A model generated the notes under the pieces. The model did no database searches, was not told where the DNA came from, and was given only the letters and a program-made list of their open reading frames with translations. A DNA stretch of 8,691 bases from an uncultured Burkholderiales bacterium (GTDB lineage: Bacteria; Pseudomonadota; Gammaproteobacteria; Burkholderiales; Burkholderiaceae_C), in the NCBI GenBank assembly GCA_903926695.1, contig CAIYKK010000727.1, positions 1 through 8,691 on the forward strand. Reading direction: 5' to 3'. The position numbers were made by a program, and so were the translations under genes. This document shows positions 1-5,662 of this stretch, piece after piece. Every line of letters starts with the position of its first letter. Within the stretch, counting starts at the first letter, position 1.

Positions 1-390
1 AATCAGCCGGCAGATCAGATTCCCGAGTGGGCCAAACTCAGGTGGATGGCCCCGGAAACTTTCAACTGGTGGTATCAGAATTTCTTTCTGAAATATAACC
101 TCGGCCCCGGTCGGCTGCTCAATAACCTGGCGCTGTTCGTGTCGTCTTATGTTGTGCTGACCGTGGCGTGGAAGCCGATTGATCGCTCAATGGGCTGGCT
201 GTTCATCCCGCTGGGGCAGGAGTCGATGTATGTTTTCTTTATGCATATTTACCTGATTCTTTTGATTGAAAATACGCCGCTGCCTCAAATGCACAATGTC
301 TGGATCAATACGGCCATTCATATCAGCATGCTGCTGACCTGCTGGTTCATGGTCAAGCACCGGTTTTTGTTCCGCTGGGTTCCGCGTTAA
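1..390 (+). CDS. OpgC-like membrane acyltransferase, C-terminal fragment
   Basis: This is the C-terminal 129 residues of a protein that begins before the window; the frame is open from base 1, so the ATG at 46 is internal. Three hydrophobic stretches look like membrane helices: around LALFVSSYVVLTVAW, around the GQESMYVFFMHIYLILLI segment, and around the final ISMLLTCWFMV. The Gly-Gln-(x)-Ser-(x)-Tyr-Val-Phe-(x3)-His arrangement near the last helices resembles the end of OpgC/acyltransferase-3 membrane proteins. OpgC succinylates periplasmic glucans from the inner membrane. The assignment rests on this end only; another acyltransferase-3 protein acting on surface polysaccharide is the main alternative. 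A possible SGNH esterase lipoprotein starts 5 nt after the stop, which fits a shared role in acyl modification at the cell envelope. Confidence 0.7.
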   Translation, partial: NQPADQIPEWAKLRWMAPETFNWWYQNFFLKYNLGPGRLLNNLALFVSSYVVLTVAWKPIDRSMGWLFIPLGQESMYVFFMHIYLILLIENTPLPQMHNVWINTAIHISMLLTCWFMVKHRFLFRWVPR

Positions 391-395
391 CGGCA

Positions 396-1493
396 ATGGG
401 CATCAAGGCCAACTGGTATTTAACCTCCAAGCTGGCCGGGTCGGGCGCGCTCTGGCGCCTGCTGAGCGTTGGTGTAGTGATGCTTTCTATGGCCTGGCTG
501 TCTGCTTGCGCCAACGATGCGCAACTGCCCGCGATTGAGCGGGTGGTGGCCTTCGGTGACAGCAATGTTGATAACGGCAACTTGCTGCGCATCACCGGCC
601 AGAAAATCCCGGCGCCGCCGCGCTGGAAGGGGCGTGAAAGCAACGGGCCTGTGGTGGTGGAGTATCTGGCGCGTTTTCTGCACGCCCGGCTCGAATCGTA
701 TGCGGTCAGCGGCGCCACCAGCGGAGAGAGCAACAGCATGTCGCTGCTCCAGCCCCAGTTTGCGGCCCGCTTTGAAGGTCTGAAAGCGACCGGGCTTTCC
801 GGGCAGGTCGAGCGCTTCATCCGGGACGGCGGCACGCTGCACAAGAGCGACCTGGTGGTGATCTGGGCGGGCTCCAACGATCTTTTTGGTGCGGCCAGCC
901 CGGATATTCTGTCGCAGCGCATCACGGAGGCCAGCGCCAACTTTGAGCGGGTGATTGAGCTGCTGCACAAGGCTGGCGGGCGCCGCATGCTGGTGGTCAA
1001 CCGCACACCGCGCGACAAAATCGGACTCCCTAACGACCAGGCAGGCATGGCCCTGAATGCCGCGATGGCCCAGGTGGTCAAGCGCGCCAGCAGCCTGTTT
1101 GGCAGCGATATCCAGCTGTTCGATGCCTACGCCGCTGTCAGCGACATGGTGCGCAATCCCCAGCCCTATGGATTGAGCGAAACGATGGCATGGTGCATGA
1201 CAACGCCGGCCTGCGTGACTGAAAAGTTTGACGATGGACTGGCCGTGGCTGAAAGTTTCATCAACTGGGATGGCGCGCACAAGACCACCAAGGTGCATCG
1301 TCTCATGGCGCGGCAGATGCTGCGGCTGGTCGTGGGCGCAGCGGCCTGCCGCCGTGATCCCTCGCCTGCTTCCTCCCCGCTCGGGTCGGCCAGTCGCCCG
1401 CCTGGCGGGCAGCCCGGCGGCTCTGCGGCAGACTTTGATCCAGGCTGCAGAACGCCAGCCGCCCGGCCCGGCCAAAGGCCCGCCAGCCAGTGA
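396..1493 (+). CDS. SGNH/GDSL-family hydrolase, predicted lipoprotein
   Basis: This 365-residue protein is probably an esterase of the SGNH (GDSL) fold. Residues 1-38 form a long signal peptide: Arg21 is followed by a hydrophobic core and the lipobox LSAC, so Cys38 would be lipidated and the enzyme held in the envelope. Block I is FGDSN with nucleophile Ser56. GSND at 159-162 supplies the block III Asn161. Asp292 and His295 in WDGAH complete the triad. Starting at the ATG 5 nt after the acyltransferase stop is the only choice that keeps the signal peptide; Met29 would leave too short a leader. The ribosome-binding site is weak, which suggests coupling to the upstream gene. The catalytic domain ends near residue 313, and the last ~52 residues are a Pro/Ala/Gly/Ser-rich tail that I do not recognise. 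The substrate is unknown; acylated glycans are a guess from context. Confidence 0.82.
   Translation: MGIKANWYLTSKLAGSGALWRLLSVGVVMLSMAWLSACANDAQLPAIERVVAFGDSNVDNGNLLRITGQKIPAPPRWKGRESNGPVVVEYLARFLHARLESYAVSGATSGESNSMSLLQPQFAARFEGLKATGLSGQVERFIRDGGTLHKSDLVVIWAGSNDLFGAASPDILSQRITEASANFERVIELLHKAGGRRMLVVNRTPRDKIGLPNDQAGMALNAAMAQVVKRASSLFGSDIQLFDAYAAVSDMVRNPQPYGLSETMAWCMTTPACVTEKFDDGLAVAESFINWDGAHKTTKVHRLMARQMLRLVVGAAACRRDPSPASSPLGSASRPPGGQPGGSAADFDPGCRTPAARPGQRPASQ
1396..1410. repeat. GC-rich inverted repeat inside hydrolase tail
   Basis: GCCCGC and GCGGGC flank a CTG loop, a perfect 6-bp stem within the Pro/Gly-rich tail of the hydrolase. No T-run follows, so it is not an intrinsic terminator on its own. 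It may be a by-product of the Pro/Gly codons. Confidence 0.3.
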
Positions 1494-1909
1494 CCGCCTG
1501 CGCCGCTGCTCTGCAGTTTCCAGTTGATGAGCGCGAGGTCGATCTCAGCGCCATCCGGGCGCAGGGCGCGGGCGGCCAGAACGTCAACAAGGTTTCCAGC
1601 GCGGTGCATCTGCGCTTTGACATTGCCGCGTCCTCCCTGCCCGAAGAGATCAAGACGCGCTTGCTGGCCCTGAGCGACAGCCGCATCACCCGTCAGGGCG
1701 TGCTGGTGCTCAAGGCCCAGCAGCACCGAACCCAAGAGATGAACCGCGCCGATGCGCTGGTGCGGCTGCAGCAGGTGATCGACAGCATTTCCAACCCGCC
1801 CAAGGCCCGCCGCGCCACCAAGCCGACTTACGGTTCGCGCCAGCGCAGGCTGGAGGGCAAAAGCCAGCGCTCAGCCACCAAGGCGCTGCGCGGCAAAGTA
1901 GCGCCTTAA
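1490..1909 (+). CDS. arfB: Alternative ribosome-rescue factor ArfB (YaeJ), peptidyl-tRNA hydrolase
   Basis: This 139-residue protein is a class I release-factor homologue without codon-recognition domains. It hydrolyses peptidyl-tRNA on ribosomes stalled at the end of a non-stop mRNA. The catalytic loop is RAQGAGGQNVNK, with the GGQ motif at residues 28-30. The C-terminal third is strongly basic (KARRATKPT, then RQRRLEGK and ALRGKV), as expected for the tail that sits in the empty mRNA entry channel. Length and order match E. coli ArfB (about 140 residues). The start is GTG, and no in-frame ATG lies before the GGQ loop. It overlaps the upstream stop as GTGA, and AAAGG at 1474-1478 is a plausible ribosome-binding site. 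Translational coupling to the hydrolase is therefore likely, though the functions look unrelated. Confidence 0.92.
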   Translation: MTACAAALQFPVDEREVDLSAIRAQGAGGQNVNKVSSAVHLRFDIAASSLPEEIKTRLLALSDSRITRQGVLVLKAQQHRTQEMNRADALVRLQQVIDSISNPPKARRATKPTYGSRQRRLEGKSQRSATKALRGKVAP

Positions 1910-1933
1910 AACCAATAACCGGCGTGAATCGCC
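1907..1933 (-). terminator. Possible weak terminator downstream of pgi
   Basis: In the 40-nt gap between the convergent arfB and pgi genes, GGCG and CGCC (1921-1924 and 1930-1933) can form a short 4-bp stem. On the minus strand this is followed by GGTTATTGGTTTT. The stem is short and the T-run is interrupted, so this is only a candidate end for the pgi transcript. I see no better terminator in the gap for either gene. Confidence 0.25.
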
Positions 1934-1949
1934 CCCTGCCTTGGCGACT

Positions 1950-3551
1950 TCAGTTGGCAGCGCGGTGCGCGTCTTCCATGTCCTTGGCCATCTTTTTGCC
2001 CAGCTCCACGCCCCACTGGTCGTAGGCGTGAACGCCCCAAATCGCCGCCTGGCAAAACACCTTGTGTTCGTACAGCGCAATCAGCGCACCCAGGCTGCGC
2101 GGGGTCAGTGCGTCAATCCAGATGGTGCTGCTCGGCACGTTGCCAGGGTAGCTGCGGTGCGGCGCCAGGTGCTGCACTTCGGCCTCGTCCATGCCGCTGG
2201 CGCGCAGTTCGCGCACCGTTTCTTCAGGCGTGCGCCCCAGCGCCAAGGCCTGCGCCTGCGCCTGCATGTTCAGCAGCACGATGCGGTGGTGCTCGGCGGC
2301 GAACGGCAGCGGGCTGCGCTCGGTGCGCAGGCCGATGAAATCCATCGGCACCAAATGCCGCCCCTGGTGAATCAGCTGAAAGTAGGCATGCTGCCCGTCA
2401 ATGCCCAAGCCGCCCCATAGCACCGGCGCGGTGGCGATTTCGACCGGGCTGCCGTCGATGTGGATGCGCTTGCCGTTCGACTCCATGTCCATTTGCTGCA
2501 AAAAAGCGGCAAACTTCCCCAGCGGCGAGGCGTAAGGCGCGACGTTGTGCGTCGTGGCACCGAGAAAATTGCGGTTCCAGATGCCCAGCAGCGCCAGCAG
2601 CAGCGGCAGGTTTTTTTCCTGCGGCGTGGACATGAAATGCTCGTCCATCGCGCGCGCGCCGAGCAGCATGTCCTGAAACGCAAACGCGCCAATCGAAATC
2701 GCCAGCGGCAGCCCGATGGCTGACCAGAGCGAATAGCGCCCGCCGACCCAGTCCCAGAAACCAAAAGTCTGCTCGGGCGCAAAGCCCTGGGCCGCCGAAA
2801 TCTCCGGGTGCGCCGTGACCGCAATCAGGTGCTGGTGCAGTTGCGCCTCGGGGCAGGCGCCGTCCAGCAGCCAGCGCTTGGCCGAGGCGGCCAGCGTCAT
2901 CGTTTCCTGCGTCGTGAAGGTTTTGCTCTGCACCACAAACGCCGTGCGCGCCGGGTTCAGCGTGGCCAGCGTGGTGTACAAGCTCCAGGCGTCCACGTTG
3001 GAGACGTAATGCACGCGCACCTTGTTCTTGAAGCTGTCGCGGGTCAAGTGGCTCAAGGCCTCGGTGGCCATGCGCGGGCCCAGATCGGAGCCGCCAATGC
3101 CCAGATTTACCACATCGGTGATCGCTTCGCCGCTGTAGCCCTGAAGCTGGCCTTCGCGCACTTTTTCGGCAAACAGGCACACGCGGGCCAGCTCGCTGGC
3201 GACTTGCTGGGAAATGCCCTGGCCCCACGGTGGATTGGGCACATGGCTGCCGCGCAGCGCGACATGCAGCACGGCGCGGTGCTCGGTGCGGTTGATGCGC
3301 TCGCCGCGAAACATCGACTTGGCTTGCGCCATCACCTGCGACTCGTCGGCCAGCGCAAACAGCTGCTGCAGCACTTCGCTGGTAACGCGCTGGTGCGCGT
3401 AGTCGATGGTGATGCCTGCACCACTGGCTTGCAGCTGCTCGGTGCGGTGCGGGTCTTTCAGCAACTCGCGCAAATGCGGATTGGCGTTCTCGGACAGGGT
3501 TTGCAGTGTTTTCCAGGCGGCGCGGTTCTGGGGCGGGACAAATGGGTTCAT
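1950..3551 (-). CDS. pgi: Glucose-6-phosphate isomerase
   Basis: This 533-residue cytoplasmic enzyme interconverts glucose 6-phosphate and fructose 6-phosphate, linking glycolysis or gluconeogenesis with sugar-phosphate precursor supply. The two-SIS-domain architecture is complete. The phosphate-binding loop GIGGSDLGPR lies at 151-160, the first family signature around DWVGGRYSLWSAIG at 267-280, and the second at 504-520 (DQWGVELGK). By family knowledge the catalytic residues are Glu357 (MESNGK), His388 (GIDGQHAY) and Lys519. Length fits the usual bacterial form (about 550). The ATG is preceded at about 12 nt by GGAAA, a modest ribosome-binding site. The gene stands alone on its strand and converges with arfB. 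Only 31 bp separate its start from the end of a degenerate insertion sequence, so its promoter must lie inside or beyond that element. Confidence 0.97.
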   Translation of the reverse strand: MNPFVPPQNRAAWKTLQTLSENANPHLRELLKDPHRTEQLQASGAGITIDYAHQRVTSEVLQQLFALADESQVMAQAKSMFRGERINRTEHRAVLHVALRGSHVPNPPWGQGISQQVASELARVCLFAEKVREGQLQGYSGEAITDVVNLGIGGSDLGPRMATEALSHLTRDSFKNKVRVHYVSNVDAWSLYTTLATLNPARTAFVVQSKTFTTQETMTLAASAKRWLLDGACPEAQLHQHLIAVTAHPEISAAQGFAPEQTFGFWDWVGGRYSLWSAIGLPLAISIGAFAFQDMLLGARAMDEHFMSTPQEKNLPLLLALLGIWNRNFLGATTHNVAPYASPLGKFAAFLQQMDMESNGKRIHIDGSPVEIATAPVLWGGLGIDGQHAYFQLIHQGRHLVPMDFIGLRTERSPLPFAAEHHRIVLLNMQAQAQALALGRTPEETVRELRASGMDEAEVQHLAPHRSYPGNVPSSTIWIDALTPRSLGALIALYEHKVFCQAAIWGVHAYDQWGVELGKKMAKDMEDAHRAAN

Positions 3552-3582
3552 GTCTGTTATTTCCGTTTTGTTTTAGTTTAAT

Positions 3583-3603
3583 TTAGGGACTTCCCAGAAT
3601 TTA
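3583..3603. repeat. Left terminal inverted repeat of IS remnant
   Basis: It begins TTAGGGACT and ends in an AT-rich GAATTTA. It pairs with the inverted copy at 4140-4160: the first nine bases are identical and 16 of 21 match overall. The transposase remnant's stop codon is inside it. It lies 31 bp upstream of the pgi start. Confidence 0.75.
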
Positions 3604-4092
3604 ACCCGTCTCTGTTTTTACCAAGGTGGGCAGGATATCAACAAACCATTGGCCCAGCTTGGGCAGGCGCTGAAGTTTAGCCTCCACGGCACGCATAGCC
3701 TTGTGGGTCAGCTTGACGCCGGTTTTATAGACAGTGCGACCCGCTGGACAACGGGACGCAGACCCTTCCAGGTCATGGAGGCGCCAAACTGCTCAACAGT
3801 TTCCACCGAGTCAAGCAGACTGCCGTTCCAGTGGTGCTCAAGCACGCCCCAGCAGCGCTCAACCGGGTTGTATTTGCTTGTGATAGGGCGGGCAGTAGGC
3901 CAGGCGCAGCGCCAGCCCGGTGTACAGGCGCTGGTTGCGAAACTGCGGATCCGTCTGGCTTTGCCCATCGACAATCGCCCGAATATCGTCGAGCATCCTG
4001 GACAGTGCACGCCATAAACACGCGCCGCGATGACCCTTCAAGGCCGCCGCTGTGGTTGTGAAAAGGGTTTTGAGGGATTCAGTCAGTTCCAT
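3601..4092 (-). pseudogene. ISAzo13-like transposase remnant, frameshifted and internally deleted
   Basis: The remnant starts at an ATG (4092-4090) with MELTESLKTLF, shifts frame near 4025 into RRVFMACTV, and is interrupted by a deletion near 4000. It resumes with DIRAIVDGQSQTDPQFR and RLYT, then has a second deletion near 3915 followed by LRLAYCPPYH. One extra base near 3880 moves it into SKYNPVERCWGVLEHHWNG and MTWKG. A net one-base loss near 3730-3737 restores the frame for YKTGVKLTHKAMRAVEAKL and GQWFVDILP, and it stops at TAA 3603-3601, inside the terminal repeat. NPxERCWG probably carries the last acidic residue of the DDE triad. The region with the first two aspartates is gone, so the enzyme is dead. 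Piece order and approximate breakpoints come from reading all three minus-strand frames; the intact sequence is compared from memory. Confidence 0.8.
3615..3641 (-). promoter_or_regulatory. Candidate promoter for pgi inside the IS remnant
   Basis: On the minus strand TTGATA (3641-3636; five of six bases match TTGACA) is followed after 15 bp by TAAAAA (3620-3615). The spacing is shorter than the preferred 17 bp. It would start transcription inside the element's pgi-proximal end, giving a leader of roughly 55-60 nt. It also overlaps transposase-derived coding sequence, so chance resemblance is quite possible. Confidence 0.22.
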
Positions 4093-4139
4093 GACTTGCT
4101 CCGGAAAAATAATTTCGGCCTGGACAAGCTTTTGCTTGT

Positions 4140-4160
4140 TTAATTCCAGCGAGTCCCTAA
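4140..4160. repeat. Right terminal inverted repeat of IS remnant
   Basis: Read on the minus strand it begins TTAGGGACT and ends GGAATTAA, matching the left repeat at 16 of 21 positions. It ends 19 bp before the esterase ATG at 4180. Confidence 0.75.
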
Positions 4161-4179
4161 CCCGTGAAAAGAATTCACC

Positions 4180-4836
4180 ATGCTCAATCTTTCCTTGAAC
4201 CATCTGTACCGCCCAGCCAAGCCTGGACAGGCTCAACCCTGGCTGCTGGTGCTGATGCACGGCGTGGGCAGCAACGAGCAGGATTTGTTTGGCCTGGCAC
4301 CGTATGTGCCCGCCAACTTTCAAGTGCTCAGCCTGCGTGCGCCCCATGTGATGGGGCCGGGTTCTTACGCCTGGTTTGCGTTTGGCGTGCTGCCCAGCGG
4401 CGAGCGGGCCATCAACGAAGCGCAGGAAGCGGCCAGCCGCCAGCAACTGACGCAGGTGATCGCCTCGGCTGCGGCGCAGTTGGACATTCCGCCCGAGCGT
4501 GTGGTCGTGGGCGGCTTTAGCCAAGGCGGCATCATGGCGCTGTCGCTGCTGCTGACTCAGCCCGAGCTGATGCACGCCGCGATGGTGATGCACAGCCGAC
4601 TGCTGGGCCAGATCACCCCGCTGGTCGTGCCGCCCGTCCGGCTCGAAGGCAAGCAGTTGTGGGTCAGTCACGGCACGCTCGATCAGGTGCTGCCGCTGGC
4701 CAACGCCCACGCCATCCGGGCGGCGGTTCAGGCGCTGCCGATTGATCTGCACTACGCCGAATTTCCCAGCGCGCATGAAATCACGCGGGACGAGCTGGCG
4801 CAGGCGATGCAGTGGCTGGCGGGGCTGGCGGCTTGA
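4180..4836 (+). CDS. Alpha/beta-hydrolase, phospholipase/carboxylesterase family (YpfH-like)
   Basis: This 218-residue protein belongs to the small serine carboxylesterase family (COG0400 type: YpfH, carboxylesterase II, acyl-protein thioesterase-like). LMHGVGSNEQD at 26-34 supplies the oxyanion-hole region. GGFSQGG at 111-117 is the nucleophile elbow with Ser114. Asp168 in HGTLDQVLP and His199 in FPSAHEI complete the triad. There is no signal peptide, so it should act in the cytoplasm on short-chain esters; the natural substrate is unknown. Length is normal for the family. The chosen ATG is the first in frame after the IS remnant, with only a weak purine stretch (GAAAAG, about 8 nt upstream) as ribosome-binding site. 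The nearest promoter-bearing DNA upstream is the insertion-sequence remnant. A strong terminator follows 22 nt after the stop. Confidence 0.9.
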   Translation: MLNLSLNHLYRPAKPGQAQPWLLVLMHGVGSNEQDLFGLAPYVPANFQVLSLRAPHVMGPGSYAWFAFGVLPSGERAINEAQEAASRQQLTQVIASAAAQLDIPPERVVVGGFSQGGIMALSLLLTQPELMHAAMVMHSRLLGQITPLVVPPVRLEGKQLWVSHGTLDQVLPLANAHAIRAAVQALPIDLHYAEFPSAHEITRDELAQAMQWLAGLAA

Positions 4837-4858
4837 CGCCCTGACGTTTTGATGCTCT

Positions 4859-4892
4859 GCCGCCCTGACACCGTCAGCGGGCGGCGGTTTTA
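4859..4892 (+). terminator. Intrinsic terminator of the esterase gene
   Basis: GCCGCC (4859-4864) pairs with GGCGGC (4880-4885). Inside it CTGAC (4865-4869) pairs with GTCAG (4873-4877) around an ACC loop, leaving a CG bulge on the 3' side. GGTTTTATT follows. The stem has 11 base pairs and a short T-run, oriented for plus-strand transcription. On the minus strand the hairpin is not followed by T residues, so it should work poorly for the regulator operon, whose TAA stop (4892-4890) lies in the T-run. Confidence 0.75.
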
Positions 4893-5621
4893 TTCCCAGC
4901 GCACCTCGGCGGCCAGCAAATACCCCGCGCCATACACCGTGCGTATGGTTTTGGGATGCTGCGGATCCGATTCCAGCTTGCGGCGCAGGCGCGACACGCG
5001 CACATCGACGCTGCGGTCCAGCGGCGAGAGGTTGCGGTCGCCGCAGAGCTGTTCGCGGTCCAGGATGCGGTTGGGGCGCTGCAAAAACTGCAGCAGCATG
5101 CAGGATTCGCCCGCGCTCAGTGTCCACTCCTGGCCGCCGGGCGACGAGAGCCGATTGGCGTCGGCCACAAAGCGCCAGCCGCCAAACTCCGCCACCTGCG
5201 AGCGCACCGGCGAGGGCGCGCTGCTCACGTCATGGCGGCGCAAAATGCTGCGCACCCGCGCCACCAGTTCACGCGGCTCGAACGGTTTGACCACGTAATC
5301 GTCAGCGCCCATTTCCAGGCCCATGACGCGGTCGCTCAGGTAGCCGCGCCCGGTCAGCACCATTACGCCGCAGGCGTAGCGCGCCTGCAGTTCGCGCACG
5401 ATGTCCATGCCGTCAGCGTCGGGCAGGCCCAGATCGACGATGCACAAATCGGGCACCCGCGTCAGCAGCAGGCGGCGCAGGGCCGTGGCGCTGTGGCATT
5501 CAAACGTCTCAAAGCCAAACTCGCGCAGCGTGTCGCGCACCAGTCGGCACACGTCCGGGTCGTCGTCGAGCAGGTAAATGCAGCGTGCGCCCTCTGGTTG
5601 GCGGAATGGGATGGTGTTCAT
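4890..5621 (-). CDS. OmpR/PhoB-family two-component response regulator
   Basis: This 243-residue DNA-binding regulator has two domains. The receiver domain (about 14-130) has acidic-pocket residues Asp19-Asp20, phosphoacceptor Asp63 in IVDLGLPD, Thr90 and Lys112 in VVKPFEP. The C-terminal winged-helix DNA-binding domain (about 145-240) includes the recognition-helix region DRSVDVRVSRLRRKL and ends with the wing segment RTVYGAGYLL. It should be phosphorylated by a histidine kinase, most simply the hybrid kinase just upstream, and control transcription of unknown targets. The ATG at 5621 shares its A with the TGA of a 13-codon mini-ORF (TGATG), and GAGGG at a 9-nt spacing gives a good ribosome-binding site. 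The first 13 residues (MNTIPFRQPEGAR) nearly repeat that mini-ORF, because the 5' end has been tandemly duplicated. Confidence 0.95.
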   Translation of the reverse strand: MNTIPFRQPEGARCIYLLDDDPDVCRLVRDTLREFGFETFECHSATALRRLLLTRVPDLCIVDLGLPDADGMDIVRELQARYACGVMVLTGRGYLSDRVMGLEMGADDYVVKPFEPRELVARVRSILRRHDVSSAPSPVRSQVAEFGGWRFVADANRLSSPGGQEWTLSAGESCMLLQFLQRPNRILDREQLCGDRNLSPLDRSVDVRVSRLRRKLESDPQHPKTIRTVYGAGYLLAAEVRWE

Positions 5622-5662
5622 CAGCGCGCACCCTCTGGCTGGCGAAAGGCGGCGGTGTTCAT
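5581..5662. repeat. 41-bp imperfect tandem duplication at the kinase/regulator junction
   Basis: Two adjacent 41-bp units, 5622-5662 and 5581-5621, match at 33 of 41 positions. On the minus strand both begin ATGAACACC and share CCAGAGGG and CGCTG near the end. Four of the eight differences are silent in the shared reading frame (TTT/TTC, CAG/CAA, GGT/GGC, GCG/GCA). The other four alter two adjacent codons (Ala-Ala versus Ile-Pro). Because 41 is not a multiple of three, the upstream copy runs into a TGA formed at the junction. Confidence 0.9.
5621..5662 (-). CDS. 13-codon mini-ORF between kinase and response regulator
   Basis: ATG at 5662 overlaps the kinase stop as ATGA, and the frame encodes MNTAAFRQPEGAR before TGA (5623-5621). 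That TGA shares its A with the regulator's ATG. The peptide matches the regulator's N-terminus at 11 of 13 residues, because both come from the same duplicated 41-bp unit. The mini-ORF contains the GAGGG ribosome-binding site for the regulator, so its translation or re-initiation through it could set the kinase-to-regulator ratio. Whether the peptide has its own role is unknown; it may be only a relay in translational coupling. Confidence 0.45.
   Translation of the reverse strand: MNTAAFRQPEGAR

Larger units (their letters stand above)
3583..4160 (-). mobile_element. Degenerate, internally deleted ISAzo13-like insertion sequence
   Basis: This is a ~578-bp remnant bounded by imperfect terminal inverted repeats that share TTAGGGACT at both tips (16 of 21 positions match over 3583-3603 and 4140-4160). 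Between them lie broken pieces of one minus-strand transposase that are colinear with the family but far shorter than a full copy, which I recall as roughly 1.3-1.6 kb. A TA dinucleotide sits at each edge of the GGGACT tips. This could be a target-site duplication or simply part of the repeats. The element cannot move by itself and fills nearly all the space between pgi and the divergent esterase. The ISAzo13 assignment comes from recalled motif similarity and was not searched. Confidence 0.8.

Noticed and set aside
420..1475. Long minus-strand open frame (about 350 codons) opposite the SGNH hydrolase
   Set aside because: Its residues are Arg/His/Gln/Ala-rich without motifs, typical of the antisense shadow of a high-GC gene, whereas the plus strand shows the full SGNH catalytic blocks.
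3729..3882. Programmed frameshifting in the transposase, since two of the frame changes cancel out
   Set aside because: There is no slippery heptamer with a downstream structure at either point. The catalytic core is deleted anyway and a further frameshift and deletions are present, so decay explains it better.
4124..4139. Perfect hairpin ACAAGC-TTTT-GCTTGT near the right end of the IS remnant
   Set aside because: There is no T-run placed for termination, and the bases encode part of the transposase-derived frame on the minus strand. A 6-bp stem of this kind is easily a coincidence.
4101..4160. Promoter for the esterase in the right end of the IS remnant (TGGACA with TAATTC)
   Set aside because: The spacing is only 14 bp and no other -35/-10 pair fits better, so I did not list it as a feature.
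3859..5127. Long minus-strand open frame (about 420 codons) spanning the esterase, part of the response regulator and the IS remnant
   Set aside because: It is antisense to the well-supported esterase and out of frame with the regulator, and it lacks any recognisable domain except its last ~90 codons. Those are pieces of the IS transposase, described as the pseudogene.
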